Positions 33,801-43,142 of a stretch of DNA of 64,000 bases are shown in pieces. The stretch is taken from assembly GCF_003721515.1 (NCBI RefSeq), contig NZ_RJJD01000015.1, positions 100,258 to 164,257 of the forward strand. Reading direction: 5' to 3'. The notes beneath the pieces are model-generated. The model saw only the letters and a program-made list of their open reading frames with translations. It was not told where the DNA came from and made no database searches. Source of the DNA: Rufibacter latericius. GTDB lineage: Bacteria > Bacteroidota > Bacteroidia > Cytophagales > Hymenobacteraceae. How positions within the stretch are numbered: position 1 is the first letter of the stretch; every line of letters begins with the position of its first letter. Position numbers and translations under genes: made by a program.

Positions 33801-34728
33801 CTGAATAGCTATAACTTTCTGTAAAAAGGTAAAAAGAGTTGTCTCCCGCCAAGGCTATAGAACTTGCATTGATTCTAATTGGGTAACTTCTTGCCCAGAG
33901 CACATCTCCCTCAGGACTCCTTTTTACCAACAGTTTATCATATACAGGTCCATAACTATCGGCCGGGGTCTTATTTATAAACGTATGATCCCCTATAGAT
34001 ACAGTGTCCTTGAAACCTCCAGACGTGATAACATTGTCTTGCGCATCTACTAATACCTGCCGATACTGCAATTTGCTTCCCAAGGAGGTCTTCACCCACT
34101 CTACAGCACCATTGGGGCCAAATTTGGCAAGGAATTCTGTAAACCGATTTTGGTTTGCGCCAGGAAAGTCAAAAGTTATTTGGTCCATACTGGTCCCGTC
34201 AAACAAACCAACCACATAAGCATTTCCGTGGCTATCTGTGGCGATACTCTCTCCTACAATGTCATTAAAAAGGGCTTTAGATCTGTATTTCTTCTCCCAA
34301 AGCAAATTCCCGTTTGTATCAATTTTTTCAAGCACAAAATGCCCGTAGTGCACAGAACCAGTCACAAACACGGCTCCGTTATCATCAAGGGCAAAGTCAT
34401 GATAAGTACTTCTCAGATCTTTGGGACATTCTCTCAACCATAACAATTTATTGTCCTTGCTGAACTTGGCGACAAAACCATTAAATATTCTTTTCTTAAG
34501 ATTGCCGAATTCTACCTCCTCTCCTTGGTACTCGTTCAAACTTAATTCACCAGGCGTACCAATGACGCCCAACACATATCGGTTGTCCTCTTTATCATGC
34601 AGGACTTTAGAGATGCCATCACCGTATTTCCCGCCAAAAGACAGGATGTTCTCTTTTAACTGTGCTTTGGTAAAAAGGGGCAAAAAACAAAAAGTAACGA
34701 GAAGAGCTTTGAGTAAACGGTGTTTCAT
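30892..34728 (-). CDS. Large secreted protein with T9SS type A sorting domain
   Basis: 1278 residues. Signal peptide 1-22. Residues 25-460 repeat a GxFxD/VTG-type SBBP beta-propeller pattern. An SdrD-B/prealbumin-like domain follows (about 467-560, DQNANCGFDSTEKGL), then Cys-containing Ig-like regions. At about 800-950 there is a conserved-repeat domain with YLIRFQNTGTD and NTAHNYFDFNSPI. A PKD/Ig-like region precedes the C-terminal sorting domain (about 1195-1278, starting LGPNPVQEEL, with GMYILEV near the end). It is exported by Sec, crosses the outer membrane by type IX secretion, and is probably displayed on the surface as an adhesin-like or structural protein. No T9SS core gene lies in the window. 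Confidence 0.9.
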   Translation of the reverse strand: MKHRLLKALLVTFCFLPLFTKAQLKENILSFGGKYGDGISKVLHDKEDNRYVLGVIGTPGELSLNEYQGEEVEFGNLKKRIFNGFVAKFSKDNKLLWLRECPKDLRSTYHDFALDDNGAVFVTGSVHYGHFVLEKIDTNGNLLWEKKYRSKALFNDIVGESIATDSHGNAYVVGLFDGTSMDQITFDFPGANQNRFTEFLAKFGPNGAVEWVKTSLGSKLQYRQVLVDAQDNVITSGGFKDTVSIGDHTFINKTPADSYGPVYDKLLVKRSPEGDVLWARSYPIRINASSIALAGDNSFYLFTESYSYSDSKKVTIDGITYDNTLGNVLLKLDANGVAEWAVPFKKFHYGLSLLPAKEGLYFSTSLHSEFVFNGVVIKGETAGYSGTALVHLNASGEVLGFKSYGGPNAGAYSKLSYMPKSKALVLAGTFYNKFPVNDKFLQSKGDADIFIGELVDTLKGEQTARISGRLYKDQNANCGFDSTEKGLANTLIKIEPGSLYSMSDSAGSYSFRAPFGSTTITPVLSPASRTQVVKSCLESTAVLTDSLNRDIKNVNFGYNIKECPVLSVDIAADRRRRCFTSNTMVTYANEGSADAHNVKIKVIYPQYVVPLSSSLPWIAKQDSALIFEIGTLKAGERHSFVISDSTICGIESIRGLSQCVKAFITPKNSCVPQSQKWDQASVAVAAGFTDQEKTAAFTISNEGTQDMVDSTGYRVYANAALVKQGKVKLKQGASTRLEVPAQTMTYRLEADQVPYHPGQSRPVASIQPSTIPVNLPVNAMPIPIDDLFLDDADAEVDISCLEIVDSFDPNDKQVSPKGITKRHYIKAEDELEYLIRFQNTGTDVAYNVVVKDTISEHLDIASLRIGSASHPFTYTVTGKGKPVITFTFKNINLPDHKANEPGSHGYIKFSIAQNPENPKGTVIRNTAHNYFDFNSPIATNEVVNIIGDTVLVSPMPVVVYDCGKENPTVAQAGTPFNLCEVNQVVVQANAPVKGRGFWKLISGQGTIVNPLSPTSVVQNIGYGKTILEWTITLCEKVSQSRVTINRYQIPDAPNVAALSVQCEGSTLQPLVASGSNVTWYLDAGKQKKLFAGNSFIPVISATSTFFVTQTVNDCESPVRAVEVKINPKQVPVATQGDTLIAPPADAYQWFFNEKALKGETSQQLVVKNSGRYQVKTLTSGCEATSEQLEHTIRLAASTLTLGPNPVQEELMIKFAANAIGEIKVLVRDQLGRKMTDYVLKKEYTVLEQKLAVPNLVPGMYILEVQLGKEVQRVKFVKL

Positions 34729-34898
34729 GCAGACAGCATTTTCTTAGATAGTAGAAAAGTAAGGAATCAGGGAGAACTAACAAATGGCCGCCCTACACTT
34801 AATAGTAATATTTCTGAAAAAGAGATTTCCTTTACCACTTCTAAACTCAGCATTGATGAATTCTCCTTTGATTACACACTGGGATTCCTCTCTAAAAA

Positions 34899-34944
34899 AA
34901 AGCGTTTATGGCCTGCTTCTAAGAAAACAGGCCATAAACGCTTT
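34899..34944. repeat. Gene-end palindrome, copy 15 (perfect arms)
   Basis: AAAGCGTTTATGGCCTG and its exact reverse complement, 17 bases each, enclose a 12-base centre. It adjoins the lpd terminator. Confidence 0.85.
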
Positions 34945-34945
34945 A

Positions 34946-34987
34946 AAATAAAGAGGCCACTTCCTTTCAGAAATGGCCTCTTTATTT
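34946..34987. terminator. lpd terminator
   Basis: Perfect 14-base arms AAATAAAGAGGCCA / TGGCCTCTTTATTT. It ends 14 bases from the lpd stop codon, so it terminates the sucA-sucB-lpd transcript. Confidence 0.88.
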
Positions 34988-35001
34988 AAACAAGAAAAGA
35001 T

Positions 35002-36405
35002 TTAGATATGGATGGCTCTGTTCTCAGTTGCCGCCAAACAAGCTTCTTTCATGGCTTCGGTGTAGGTGGGGTGCGCGTGGCTCATACGCGCGATGTCCTC
35101 GGCGGAAGCCCGGAATTCCATGGCCACGACAGCCTCCGCAATCAAATCCGCGATGCGGGGTCCGATCATGTGCACGCCCAGGATCTCATCGGTTTGGGCA
35201 TCAGCCAATACCTTCACGAAACCATCAGTGTCCATAGACGCTTTGGCGCGACCCGAGGCTTTGAACGGGAAGGAGCCAACTTTGTAGGCGGTGCCTTGCT
35301 GCTTTAACTGCTCCTCGGTGAAACCTACGCCCGCCACTTCTGGCCAGGTGTACACCACGCCCGGGATCAGGTTGTAGTTGATGTGCGGTTTCTGGCCCGC
35401 CATGATCTCAGCGACCAAAACACCTTCTTCCTCGGCTTTGTGCGCGAGCATAGCACCTCTGATCACGTCGCCAATGGCGTAAATGCCCGGTACGTTGGTT
35501 TGCAGGTGATCATCCACGGCAATCATGCCGCGCTCACCCAACTGTACACCCGCGTTCTCTAAGCCTAAGCCTTCGGTGTACGGCTTACGACCAACGGATA
35601 CCAAGCAGTAGTCACCTTCAAACGTGACGGTCTGGCCTTTTGGAGACTCAGCGGTCACTCTTACGCCTTCGCCCTGTACCTCGGCTCCGGTTACTTTGTG
35701 CCCAAAGAAGAACTCAAAGCCCAATGTCTTTTTCAACACGCGCTGTAATTCTTTTCCAAGGGAACGGTCCATGGTTGGGATGATGGCATCTGTGTATTCC
35801 ACTACAGACACTTTCGCGCCCAAACGAGCATACACAGAACCTAACTCCAAACCAATCACCCCTCCGCCAATCACGATCAGGTGCTTCGGTACTTCTTTCA
35901 AGGTCAAGGCCTCAGTAGACGTAATGATGCGGTTTTTATCAACCGGCAGGAACGGCAAATTGATTGGTTTAGAACCTGTCGCGATGATGGCCTTGTCGGT
36001 CTCAATCTGCTGCTCGGCGCCATCCTGACCCGTAATCTTGATGGTGTTCTTGTTCACGAAAGAGCCAAGGCCGTTGTACACGTCTACCTTGTTCTTCTTC
36101 ATGAGGTACGCAATCCCGTCGTTGTTAGACTTGATTACATCGCTTTTGCGGGCAATCATCTGCTCCAGGTTCACCCGCAGGTTCTCTATCTCAATGCCGT
36201 GCGTTTTGAACGTATGCGCGGCATTGTGGAAGTGCTCAGATGAATCTAACAACGCTTTAGACGGAATACAGCCTACGTTCAGGCAAGTACCACCCAACAC
36301 TGAATATTTCTCAATAATGGCGGTTTTCAGACCCAACTGCGCACAGCGGATAGCTGCCACGTAGCCTCCAGGACCGGAACCGATTACTGTTACATCGTAT
36401 TTCAT
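35002..36405 (-). CDS. lpd: Dihydrolipoyl dehydrogenase (E3)
   Basis: 467 residues from the ATG beginning MKYDVTVIGSGPGGY; a longer in-frame start runs through a hairpin and was rejected. The redox disulphide is C41/C46 in GGTCLNVGCIPSK. A second NAD-binding GGGVIGLELG and the C-terminal active-site HAHPTYTE are present. It reoxidises the dihydrolipoyl group of E2 with NAD+. Its position after sucA and sucB assigns it to the 2-oxoglutarate dehydrogenase complex, though it may also serve pyruvate dehydrogenase and the glycine cleavage system. Confidence 0.97.
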   Translation of the reverse strand: MKYDVTVIGSGPGGYVAAIRCAQLGLKTAIIEKYSVLGGTCLNVGCIPSKALLDSSEHFHNAAHTFKTHGIEIENLRVNLEQMIARKSDVIKSNNDGIAYLMKKNKVDVYNGLGSFVNKNTIKITGQDGAEQQIETDKAIIATGSKPINLPFLPVDKNRIITSTEALTLKEVPKHLIVIGGGVIGLELGSVYARLGAKVSVVEYTDAIIPTMDRSLGKELQRVLKKTLGFEFFFGHKVTGAEVQGEGVRVTAESPKGQTVTFEGDYCLVSVGRKPYTEGLGLENAGVQLGERGMIAVDDHLQTNVPGIYAIGDVIRGAMLAHKAEEEGVLVAEIMAGQKPHINYNLIPGVVYTWPEVAGVGFTEEQLKQQGTAYKVGSFPFKASGRAKASMDTDGFVKVLADAQTDEILGVHMIGPRIADLIAEAVVAMEFRASAEDIARMSHAHPTYTEAMKEACLAATENRAIHI

Positions 36406-36425
36406 GTTCTTTCTTTTTATGTGAA

Positions 36426-36469
36426 GAAAGGCTCCGTACCCGCTCTTGTCCAGCAGCACGGAGCCTTTC
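36426..36469. other. Hairpin between sucB and lpd
   Basis: Perfect 12-base arms GAAAGGCTCCGT / ACGGAGCCTTTC with a 20-base loop. The T-run follows only on the plus strand, opposite to transcription of the operon. It is therefore not an obvious terminator for sucB and may be a processing or stability hairpin 20 bases before the lpd start. Confidence 0.6.
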
Positions 36470-36511
36470 GTTTTTAACCCATTTTTACGAATTCACGCGT
36501 AAAGCGCAAGT

Positions 36512-38149
36512 TTAGACTCCCAGCAATAAACGCATTGGATCTTCCAGCAACTCTTTCACACGCACCAGGAAGCTAACCGACTCACGACCGTCAATGATAC
36601 GGTGGTCATAAGAAAGCGCTAGGTACATCATTGGTCTGATTTCCACCTGGTTGTTAATAGCTACCGGACGGTTCACGATGTTGTGCATACCTAGGATAGC
36701 TGACTGTGGAGCGTTGATGATTGGCGTAGACATCATAGACCCGAACACCCCACCGTTGGTGATGGTGAAGGTACCTCCGGTCATCTCATCAATACCCAGT
36801 TTGTTTTCGCGGGCACGCTTAGCCAGACGAACCACTTCTTTCTCAATACCGTCTAAGCTCAGGCCTTCGGCGTTACGGATAACCGGAACCACCAGACCTT
36901 TAGGCGCAGATACCGCGATGGAAACGTCGCAGAAATCGTTGTACACAATCTCGGCACCGTCAATCTGGGCGTTTACCGCTGGCCACTCTTGCAGGGCAAC
37001 CGTACAAGCTTTCACGAAGAACGACATGAAGCCTAAACCTACTTCGTGCTTCTCTTTGAACTTGTCTTTGTATTTGGCCCTGATGTCCATGATTGGCTTC
37101 ATGTCAACCTCATTGAAAGTAGTCAACATGGCCGTTTCATTTTTCACCGCTACTAAACGACGAGCTACGGTTTTACGCAAGCTGGTCATTTTCTCGCGAC
37201 GGCTGTTGCGGGAACCTGGAGCGGCCGGAGCCGGAGCAGCAGATTCTTTGGCAGCTGGAGCAGCAGAAGCGGCGGCAGGTTGTGGTGCCGGAGCAGCCGG
37301 ACGAGCTTGGGCGTTTTGCGCGTCTTCTTTGGTGATGCGTCCGTCACGACCAGTGCCGTTCACGTCAGCAGCGTTAATTCCTCTTTCAGAAAGAATTTTA
37401 CCGGCGGCTGGTGATGGGGTACCGCTGGCGTAGGTAGTAGCACCTGACGTAGCAGCAGATGCAGCTTGGGCTGGCTGAGCAGATGTTACCGTCTGTGGAG
37501 CCGGAGCAGTAGAAACGCCTGAACCGGCACCTACTTCAATGCGGCAGATGGTAGCACCAATCTCTACAGTATCACCTTCCTGAGCCACAATTCTCAAAAC
37601 ACCAGCCGCTTCAGCCGGAAGTTCAAACGTAGCTTTGTCAGACTCCAGTTCGCAAAGAACCTCGTCCATAGACACCTGGTCGCCATCGGCTTTGAGCCAT
37701 TTGGAGATAGTTACCTCAGAGATAGACTCACCTACAGTTGGAATTTTCACTTCCAAAGTCTGCCCGGCTCCACCACCTTGCGGTTGGTTAGGAATGCCCT
37801 GGCTTGGCGTGTTCTCAGCAGCCACGGTGCTCTGCGGGTCGGTTACTGATTTAGATTCAGTAAGGCTGTGCTGCGTTGAAACAGTGGTAGGCTGAGGCGT
37901 AGAAGCACCTTGTCCGGCTCCATCAATGCTACAGATTACTTCGCCAATGGCAATGGTGTCACCTTCCTGGGCTTTTATTCTTAGGATACCGGCAGCCTCA
38001 GCGGGCAACTCAAAGGTAGCTTTGTCTGATTCCAGTTCGCAGATTACCTCGTCCATGGCCACTTGGTCGCCATCTTGTTTGAGCCACTTGGCAATGGTTA
38101 CCTCCGTGATGGATTCGCCCACTACCGGCACTTTTACGTCTAATGCCAT
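36512..38149 (-). CDS. sucB: Dihydrolipoyl succinyltransferase (E2) with two lipoyl domains
   Basis: 545 residues, longer than E. coli SucB (about 405) because the lipoyl domain is duplicated. Lipoyl domain 1 covers about 3-76 (lipoylated K43 in ESDKAT), and domain 2 about 132-205 (K172). Pro/Thr/Gln-rich linkers separate them. A peripheral-subunit-binding domain follows (about 245-282, [20 protein letters not shown]), then an Ala/Pro linker and the catalytic domain (about 315-545) with [10 protein letters not shown]. It forms the core of the 2-oxoglutarate dehydrogenase complex. A shared sucA-lpd operon and the GES.TE motif favour the succinyl over the acetyl enzyme. Confidence 0.95.
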   Translation of the reverse strand: MALDVKVPVVGESITEVTIAKWLKQDGDQVAMDEVICELESDKATFELPAEAAGILRIKAQEGDTIAIGEVICSIDGAGQGASTPQPTTVSTQHSLTESKSVTDPQSTVAAENTPSQGIPNQPQGGGAGQTLEVKIPTVGESISEVTISKWLKADGDQVSMDEVLCELESDKATFELPAEAAGVLRIVAQEGDTVEIGATICRIEVGAGSGVSTAPAPQTVTSAQPAQAASAATSGATTYASGTPSPAAGKILSERGINAADVNGTGRDGRITKEDAQNAQARPAAPAPQPAAASAAPAAKESAAPAPAAPGSRNSRREKMTSLRKTVARRLVAVKNETAMLTTFNEVDMKPIMDIRAKYKDKFKEKHEVGLGFMSFFVKACTVALQEWPAVNAQIDGAEIVYNDFCDVSIAVSAPKGLVVPVIRNAEGLSLDGIEKEVVRLAKRARENKLGIDEMTGGTFTITNGGVFGSMMSTPIINAPQSAILGMHNIVNRPVAINNQVEIRPMMYLALSYDHRIIDGRESVSFLVRVKELLEDPMRLLLGV

Positions 38150-38182
38150 AATCTCTTTTTAGATTAAGTTATGTTGTTAAAA

Positions 38183-38225
38183 GTCCGCTTAGGGCCTGTT
38201 TTAGGAAAACAGGCCCTAAGCGGAC
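38183..38225. repeat. Gene-end palindrome, copy 16 (perfect)
   Basis: Perfect 20-base arms GTCCGCTTAGGGCCTGTTTT (38183-38202) and reverse complement (38206-38225) around AGG. It lies in the 87-base gap between sucA and sucB, inside an operon rather than at its end. Confidence 0.9.
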
Positions 38226-38236
38226 GTATGATTTAC

Positions 38237-41002
38237 TTAAATGCTGAATGCTTTTTCTACTACCGCACGTTGCTCTTTCTGGTGGATTTTGTTGTAACCA
38301 GTAGCAGGCGAAGAGCTTGGCTTACGGGAAACCACGTCGTCAATGCCTTTGCGCATTACGCTCAGGATATAGGTCCAGGCACCCATGTTGTACGGCTCTT
38401 CTTGTACCCAGAAAATCTGTGCATTCGGATACTTGCTCAACTCACGTTCCAACTGTACTTGCGGGAACGGATGCAGCTGCTCCAGACGGATGATGGCCAC
38501 GTCTTTGCGGTTGGTTTTCTGTTGTTCCTCCAGCAGGTCATAGTACACTTTACCGGTACACAGCAACACCTTCTTCACGGCTTTAGCCTCAGCGAAGGTA
38601 TCTCCCAACACTTCCTGGAACGAGCCTTGCATGAAGTCTTCCAGCGGCGACATCACGTTCTGGTGACGCAGCATAGATTTAGGCGACATGTGGATACACG
38701 GCTTCCGGAACGGCGTTGCCAACTGACGACGCAGCATGTGGAAGAAGTTTGCCGGGGTAGTACACTGGGTCACGTACATGTTGTACTCGGCGGCCAACTG
38801 CAGGAAGCGCTCAGGACGAGCATTGGAGTGCTCTGGTCCCTGGCCTTCGTATCCGTGTGGCAACAACATTACCACACCGTTCATCCGCTGCCACTTAGAT
38901 TCAGTAGACGAGATGAACTGGTCTATCATTACCTGCGAGCCGTTGGCAAAGTCACCGAACTGCGCTTCCCAAAGCACCAGGGCATTGGGGTTGGCCATGG
39001 CGTAACCGAATTCAAAGCCAAGTACGCCGTACTCAGACAGCAGGGAGTTATAAATCTGCAGCTTTTGCTGATTCTCCTGAATGTGGTTCAGGTTGGTATA
39101 AGCGGCGCTGGTATTGGCATCGTGCAACACGGCGTGACGGTGCGAGAAAGTACCCCGCTGCACGTCCTGGCCGCTCATGCGCACAATTTTGTTTTCTAAC
39201 AAGATAGAGCCATAGGCCAGCAATTCAGCCGAAGCCCAGTTCAGAGAGCGGCTGTTGAAGAACATGTCTTGGCGCTCTTTGGTCAGTTTCTCAATCTGCT
39301 TCAGCGGCTTAAAGTTTTCTGGCAGCGTAGTTAAAGCCTTGCCCACTTTCTCAATCGCCTCAGCGGAGATACCGGTTTCTGGTGATTGGTTGAAATCTTC
39401 TGGTTTTGAACGACGCAGCTCTTGCCACTCTTTCTCCAATACCTGGTAGTTGTACGGCAATGGCTTTTGCTTCACCATATCCAGACGGTCTTGCAACATC
39501 TGACGGAACTCTTTGTCCATCTCCTCGGCTACTTTCGCGTCCAACTCACCGCGTCTAATCAACTCCTTATTATAGACTTCCCGTGGGTTATCGTGCTTGG
39601 AGATGAGGTTGTACAGTTGCGGTTGGGTGAATTTAGGCTCATCTGCCTCGTTGTGGCCATGGCGGCGGTAGCACACCATGTCAATGAAGATATCATTGTG
39701 GAAACGCTGACGGTACTCAGTTGCTAAACGCACGGCAAATACCACTGCTTCCGGGTCGTCACCGTTTACGTGCAGAACTGGTGCGTCAATGATTTTAGCT
39801 AAATCGGTGCTGTAGATAGAAGAACGAGCGTCTTCAAAGTCGGTGGTGAAACCAACCTGGTTATTAATCACGAAGTGGATGGTACCGCCAGTGCTGTAGC
39901 CTTCCAGGTTTGCCATCTGGGTTACCTCATAGCCAATACCTTGTCCGGCTACGGCCGCATCTCCGTGAATCAGGATAGGAAGAATCTTGTTGGTGTCACG
40001 GCCATACATGGAATCCAATTTGGCGCGCACAAAACCTTCCACCACTGGGTTCACCGCTTCTAAGTGCGAAGGGTTTGGAGCCAGTTTCAGGTTTACTTTT
40101 CCGCCGGATGGGGTGTTTACCTCGCTGGAGAAGCCCATGTGGTATTTCACGTCACCATCGCCCATGGTTAAATCCGGCACGGCAGTTCCCTCAAATTCAG
40201 AGAAGATTTGCTCGTAGGTTTTACCCATGATGTTGGCCAGCACGTTCAAACGGCCGCGGTGCGCCATCCCAATCACCACTTCCTCTACGCCCAGTTCAGA
40301 GCCTTTGTCAATGATGGCATCTAACGCCGGAATAGTGGTTTCGCCACCTTCCAGAGAGAAACGCTTCTGACCCAAGAATTTGGTATGCAGGAAGTTTTCA
40401 AACACCACTGCCTCATTCAACTTAGACAGAATGCGTTTTTTATAGTCAACTGATGGGTTAAAGTTCACCGACTCTTTCTCGGCCTTTTCCTTAAACCAGG
40501 TCAAAACCTCTGGGTCCCGGATGTACATGAACTCAAACCCGATGGTTCCTTCATATACTTTCTTCAGGGTAGCCAGGATGTCGCGCAATGTAGCGGCACC
40601 TAAGCCCAGCTCAGCGCCGCTCTGGAATTTAGTATCTAAATCAGCCTCAGACAGACCAAAGTCTTTCAGGTCTAGCAAGGCCTTCCTGTCTTTGCGCGGA
40701 CGAACCGGGTTCGTGTTAGAGCGCAGGTGACCACGGGAGCGGTAGGCGTAAATCAGATTACGCACCTGGATTTCCTTCTCTATTTCACTTGCAGAAGCAG
40801 TTGCCCCAGTTGCTGGCGCAGTTGTAGGAGCCGCCGCAGTGGTTGCCTGACCGTTTCCGTTCGGATAGGTTTGGGAGAAATCAAATCCTTCAAAAAATTT
40901 CTGCCAACCAAAATCCACTGAAGCAGGGTCTTGCTGATACTGCTTGTACAGTTCATCAATGTACGCTCCGTGTGCGTTGGCTATATATGAGTATTTATCC
41001 AT
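38237..41002 (-). CDS. sucA: 2-oxoglutarate dehydrogenase E1 component
   Basis: 921 residues from the ATG beginning MDKYSYIANAHG, which matches the family N-terminus; an ATG 11 codons upstream is unlikely. The E1 N-terminal region (YKQYQQDPASVDFGWQKFF) mediates binding to E2. Thiamine diphosphate-binding sequences include HGDAAVAGQG and MAHRGRLNVLAN. The C-terminal transketolase-like domain has LLPHGYEGQGPEHSNARPER. It decarboxylates 2-oxoglutarate in the TCA cycle and passes the succinyl group to SucB. Confidence 0.97.
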   Translation of the reverse strand: MDKYSYIANAHGAYIDELYKQYQQDPASVDFGWQKFFEGFDFSQTYPNGNGQATTAAAPTTAPATGATASASEIEKEIQVRNLIYAYRSRGHLRSNTNPVRPRKDRKALLDLKDFGLSEADLDTKFQSGAELGLGAATLRDILATLKKVYEGTIGFEFMYIRDPEVLTWFKEKAEKESVNFNPSVDYKKRILSKLNEAVVFENFLHTKFLGQKRFSLEGGETTIPALDAIIDKGSELGVEEVVIGMAHRGRLNVLANIMGKTYEQIFSEFEGTAVPDLTMGDGDVKYHMGFSSEVNTPSGGKVNLKLAPNPSHLEAVNPVVEGFVRAKLDSMYGRDTNKILPILIHGDAAVAGQGIGYEVTQMANLEGYSTGGTIHFVINNQVGFTTDFEDARSSIYSTDLAKIIDAPVLHVNGDDPEAVVFAVRLATEYRQRFHNDIFIDMVCYRRHGHNEADEPKFTQPQLYNLISKHDNPREVYNKELIRRGELDAKVAEEMDKEFRQMLQDRLDMVKQKPLPYNYQVLEKEWQELRRSKPEDFNQSPETGISAEAIEKVGKALTTLPENFKPLKQIEKLTKERQDMFFNSRSLNWASAELLAYGSILLENKIVRMSGQDVQRGTFSHRHAVLHDANTSAAYTNLNHIQENQQKLQIYNSLLSEYGVLGFEFGYAMANPNALVLWEAQFGDFANGSQVMIDQFISSTESKWQRMNGVVMLLPHGYEGQGPEHSNARPERFLQLAAEYNMYVTQCTTPANFFHMLRRQLATPFRKPCIHMSPKSMLRHQNVMSPLEDFMQGSFQEVLGDTFAEAKAVKKVLLCTGKVYYDLLEEQQKTNRKDVAIIRLEQLHPFPQVQLERELSKYPNAQIFWVQEEPYNMGAWTYILSVMRKGIDDVVSRKPSSSPATGYNKIHQKEQRAVVEKAFSI

Positions 41003-41080
41003 AAAAATTGATAGTACATGCCTTAGTTTCGGCAAATTATAAAATCCTCAGCAATACACATAACCTTAAATTCGCATAGG

Positions 41081-41088
41081 CAAATATA
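41081..41088 (-). promoter_or_regulatory. sucA -7 box
   Basis: TATATTTG on the minus strand fits TAnnTTTG, about 78 bases before the start codon. A second match TAAATTTG lies at 41102-41109. Neither has a well-spaced -33 TTG. Confidence 0.45.
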
Positions 41089-41479
41089 TAACCCCCATTA
41101 CCAAATTTATATTAAGTTTCTGCAGCAATAGCCTATGCGTATAAATCTCATGTATGGGATACGTGAAAAAATTTGATTTTGGCGAAATTATAGATAAATA
41201 GATAAGAGACAAACCTTTATCAGAAGTCACCTTTATATTCCCTTATTTTCTCCCTTTCTTTCCAATATTCAATTTCAAACCTTAACTCACAGCAGGAGAA
41301 AGGTCATATATCCAACAGCAAGTGGAATGATTTAGTATGTCACAGGGTAGGAAGTTCAGGCAGAGAAGAAGATTACCACTGCACCTACTTGGGTTTACTG
41401 GAGGGGGCATCATCAAAGAAATGCTGCGAGTAGACAACATAGGGCGATTACCATATATTCTACATTGAAGAATAATTGT

Positions 41480-41513
41480 GTTTAGGAGGGGTTTTCAGGA
41501 AAACAGGCCCAAA
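41480..41513. repeat. Gene-end palindrome, copy 17
   Basis: GTTTAGGAGGGGTTTTC with right arm GAAAACAGGCCCAAAAA, 12 bases after the stop of the gene ending at 41526. Confidence 0.6.
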
Positions 41514-41525
41514 AAGGAACCAGGT

Positions 41526-43142
41526 CTATTCTCGCAGGCGAACCCGCACAAAAGCAGGAACGTCTGTTGGAGTTGCAGATAGTTCGGTTTCGGTAATGGG
41601 GCCTGCTTGCACTAGAACGCCTTTTTTGTCATCTACCACTACCGTTTTCTTTCGCCAGCCTTCCACATTTGATTTATCGGTTACCTGGTCTTTTCCGGCA
41701 CCGCCGTAGATAGTCACATAGCTTCCCTTTCCAGCGGAGCCGCTGATGTCAAAAATGTCGTCTCCTTTTAGGCCATATAGGTTGATCTGCTGGGTCTCAT
41801 CGGCGAAGAAAGTTCGGCTGTACACTTTGGCGATGTTGATATTTCCTTTCCCCAGGCGGTACACCTCCACCACCGTTTTTCCTTGCGAGAGCCGCTGTAC
41901 TACAAACCGTTCGGGTTCATCGGCACCTACTACGGCTACTTCTTTGGCCAGAATTTTATAATATTCCTCGGCGGTTTGTACCAGCAACTGTCGGCGGCTT
42001 CTCAGCTTTTGGAAGGTTTCCTCGCCTATCAGGGCATACACCGGCGGAGGCAGGCGATGGGCAGCCACCCGCAACACTGAGTCTGATAAAGCCACTTGCA
42101 TCTCGCGGGCCAGCCTTCTAAAATCCACCAAAGACACCTCAGACAAAGCTCGGGCATCCAGGAAAGCGGCATTGATGGTGAGGCCAAACACGTCTTTGAA
42201 CTTGGGGTGGAAAGACTCAAACTTGCGGGCCGCGAATTTACGGGTAGCCAGCCAGGGAATTAATCCATCATCATAAAGGCAAAGCGCCTGGTCCCGGTCC
42301 TTGGGAATGGGTTTGTACCAGATCTCGTTTTCCTGATTAAAGGCAGCCCAATCCCATTGTCCTTCGTGGCGGTCCCAGTCACTGAGCAGCAGATCCAGCA
42401 GGCGGGCCCGGGCAAACGCCCATTGGTCTATGCGGTGTCGGCTAGACTGGAAGCGACGGTGCAGCATTTGATCGGTATCCACTACCTGGGTAGCGGCACC
42501 AAGCTCCTTCGCTACTGATGCCCGGGACGTGAATTTCTCCTCCATCAGGAAAAGCTTGCTCCCGAAAAGGTTGGAATACTGCTTGAAGTCCTGGTCTGCG
42601 GGAAGCACGTACACCAGCTTGGGCGAAGAATGGAAAACCTGGGCAGCTTTGGCCAGCGGCGGCACCACTAAAGCCGCATACGGGTTGGTAGCTGACACTT
42701 GGTCACGCACAAAAGAACCTATAAAAGTTTTGCGCCAGAAAGCAGGGAGCACCTGAATGGGGTCTTTATCCACGGAGCGCAGGGCAAAGCGCCGCCCTGT
42801 TTTGTCGGTGAGGGTGAGGCTGGTGGTTTGCATGCCGCCGCCCAGTTTCTCAATGGAAAGCCCGCCCTCAACCTCATTCATGTGAAAAACCTTGGCCTTG
42901 ACTGGCACGGCCCACACCTCCCTATAATGCTTGCCCAGGAAGAACTCACCGGCTTTGCTGCGCTGGTAATGGCTTCCGGCGCTTACCAAAACACAGTCCT
43001 GCGGATGCTGCAAAAGGCTGTTATCACCAAAGATGGCAGACGAAGGAATTCTCCCGTCAGGAACGGGATCGGCAAAAAAGAAGGTCACTAATCCATACAG
43101 GACAAGCACTCCCACCAATGCCAGTAAAATCCTTCTCTTCAT
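41526..43142 (-). CDS. Membrane-anchored protein with kinase-like DRHxxQW domain
   Basis: 538 residues from the ATG preceding KRRILLALVG; an in-frame upstream extension of 43 codons lacks the expected N-terminal signal. A membrane segment spans 5-23, and the rest should be periplasmic or outer-face. Residues about 45-510 are homologous to the middle of the 1186-residue protein at 46732-50292. Shared landmarks are GGGMQTTSL (101-109), LRSVDK (K126), SDWDRHEGQWDW (254-265), YKPIPKDRDQA (276-286) and YGGAGKDQVTDKS near the C-terminus. A Gly-rich loop, a Lys, an xDRHxx[NQE] motif and a following Asp occur in the order seen in FAM20/HipA/CotH-type atypical kinases. Kinase activity is an inference; I know no characterised member. 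Confidence 0.7.
   Translation of the reverse strand: MKRRILLALVGVLVLYGLVTFFFADPVPDGRIPSSAIFGDNSLLQHPQDCVLVSAGSHYQRSKAGEFFLGKHYREVWAVPVKAKVFHMNEVEGGLSIEKLGGGMQTTSLTLTDKTGRRFALRSVDKDPIQVLPAFWRKTFIGSFVRDQVSATNPYAALVVPPLAKAAQVFHSSPKLVYVLPADQDFKQYSNLFGSKLFLMEEKFTSRASVAKELGAATQVVDTDQMLHRRFQSSRHRIDQWAFARARLLDLLLSDWDRHEGQWDWAAFNQENEIWYKPIPKDRDQALCLYDDGLIPWLATRKFAARKFESFHPKFKDVFGLTINAAFLDARALSEVSLVDFRRLAREMQVALSDSVLRVAAHRLPPPVYALIGEETFQKLRSRRQLLVQTAEEYYKILAKEVAVVGADEPERFVVQRLSQGKTVVEVYRLGKGNINIAKVYSRTFFADETQQINLYGLKGDDIFDISGSAGKGSYVTIYGGAGKDQVTDKSNVEGWRKKTVVVDDKKGVLVQAGPITETELSATPTDVPAFVRVRLRE

Larger units (their letters stand above)
41003..41525. other. Intergenic region upstream of sucA
   Basis: 523 bases, AT-rich. 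It contains the sucA -7 box and, near its right end, a gene-end palindrome (41480-41513). Both neighbouring genes are transcribed leftward, so the palindrome follows the stop of the kinase-like gene. I see no small gene or RNA signature in the middle 350 bases. Confidence 0.6.

Noticed and set aside
36406-36459. N-terminal extension of lpd
   Set aside because: The extension would be translated through the sucB-lpd hairpin, and the E3 family begins at MKYDV.
38171-39199. 342-residue open frame antisense to sucA
   Set aside because: Shadow of sucA; it also starts in the sucA-sucB palindrome.
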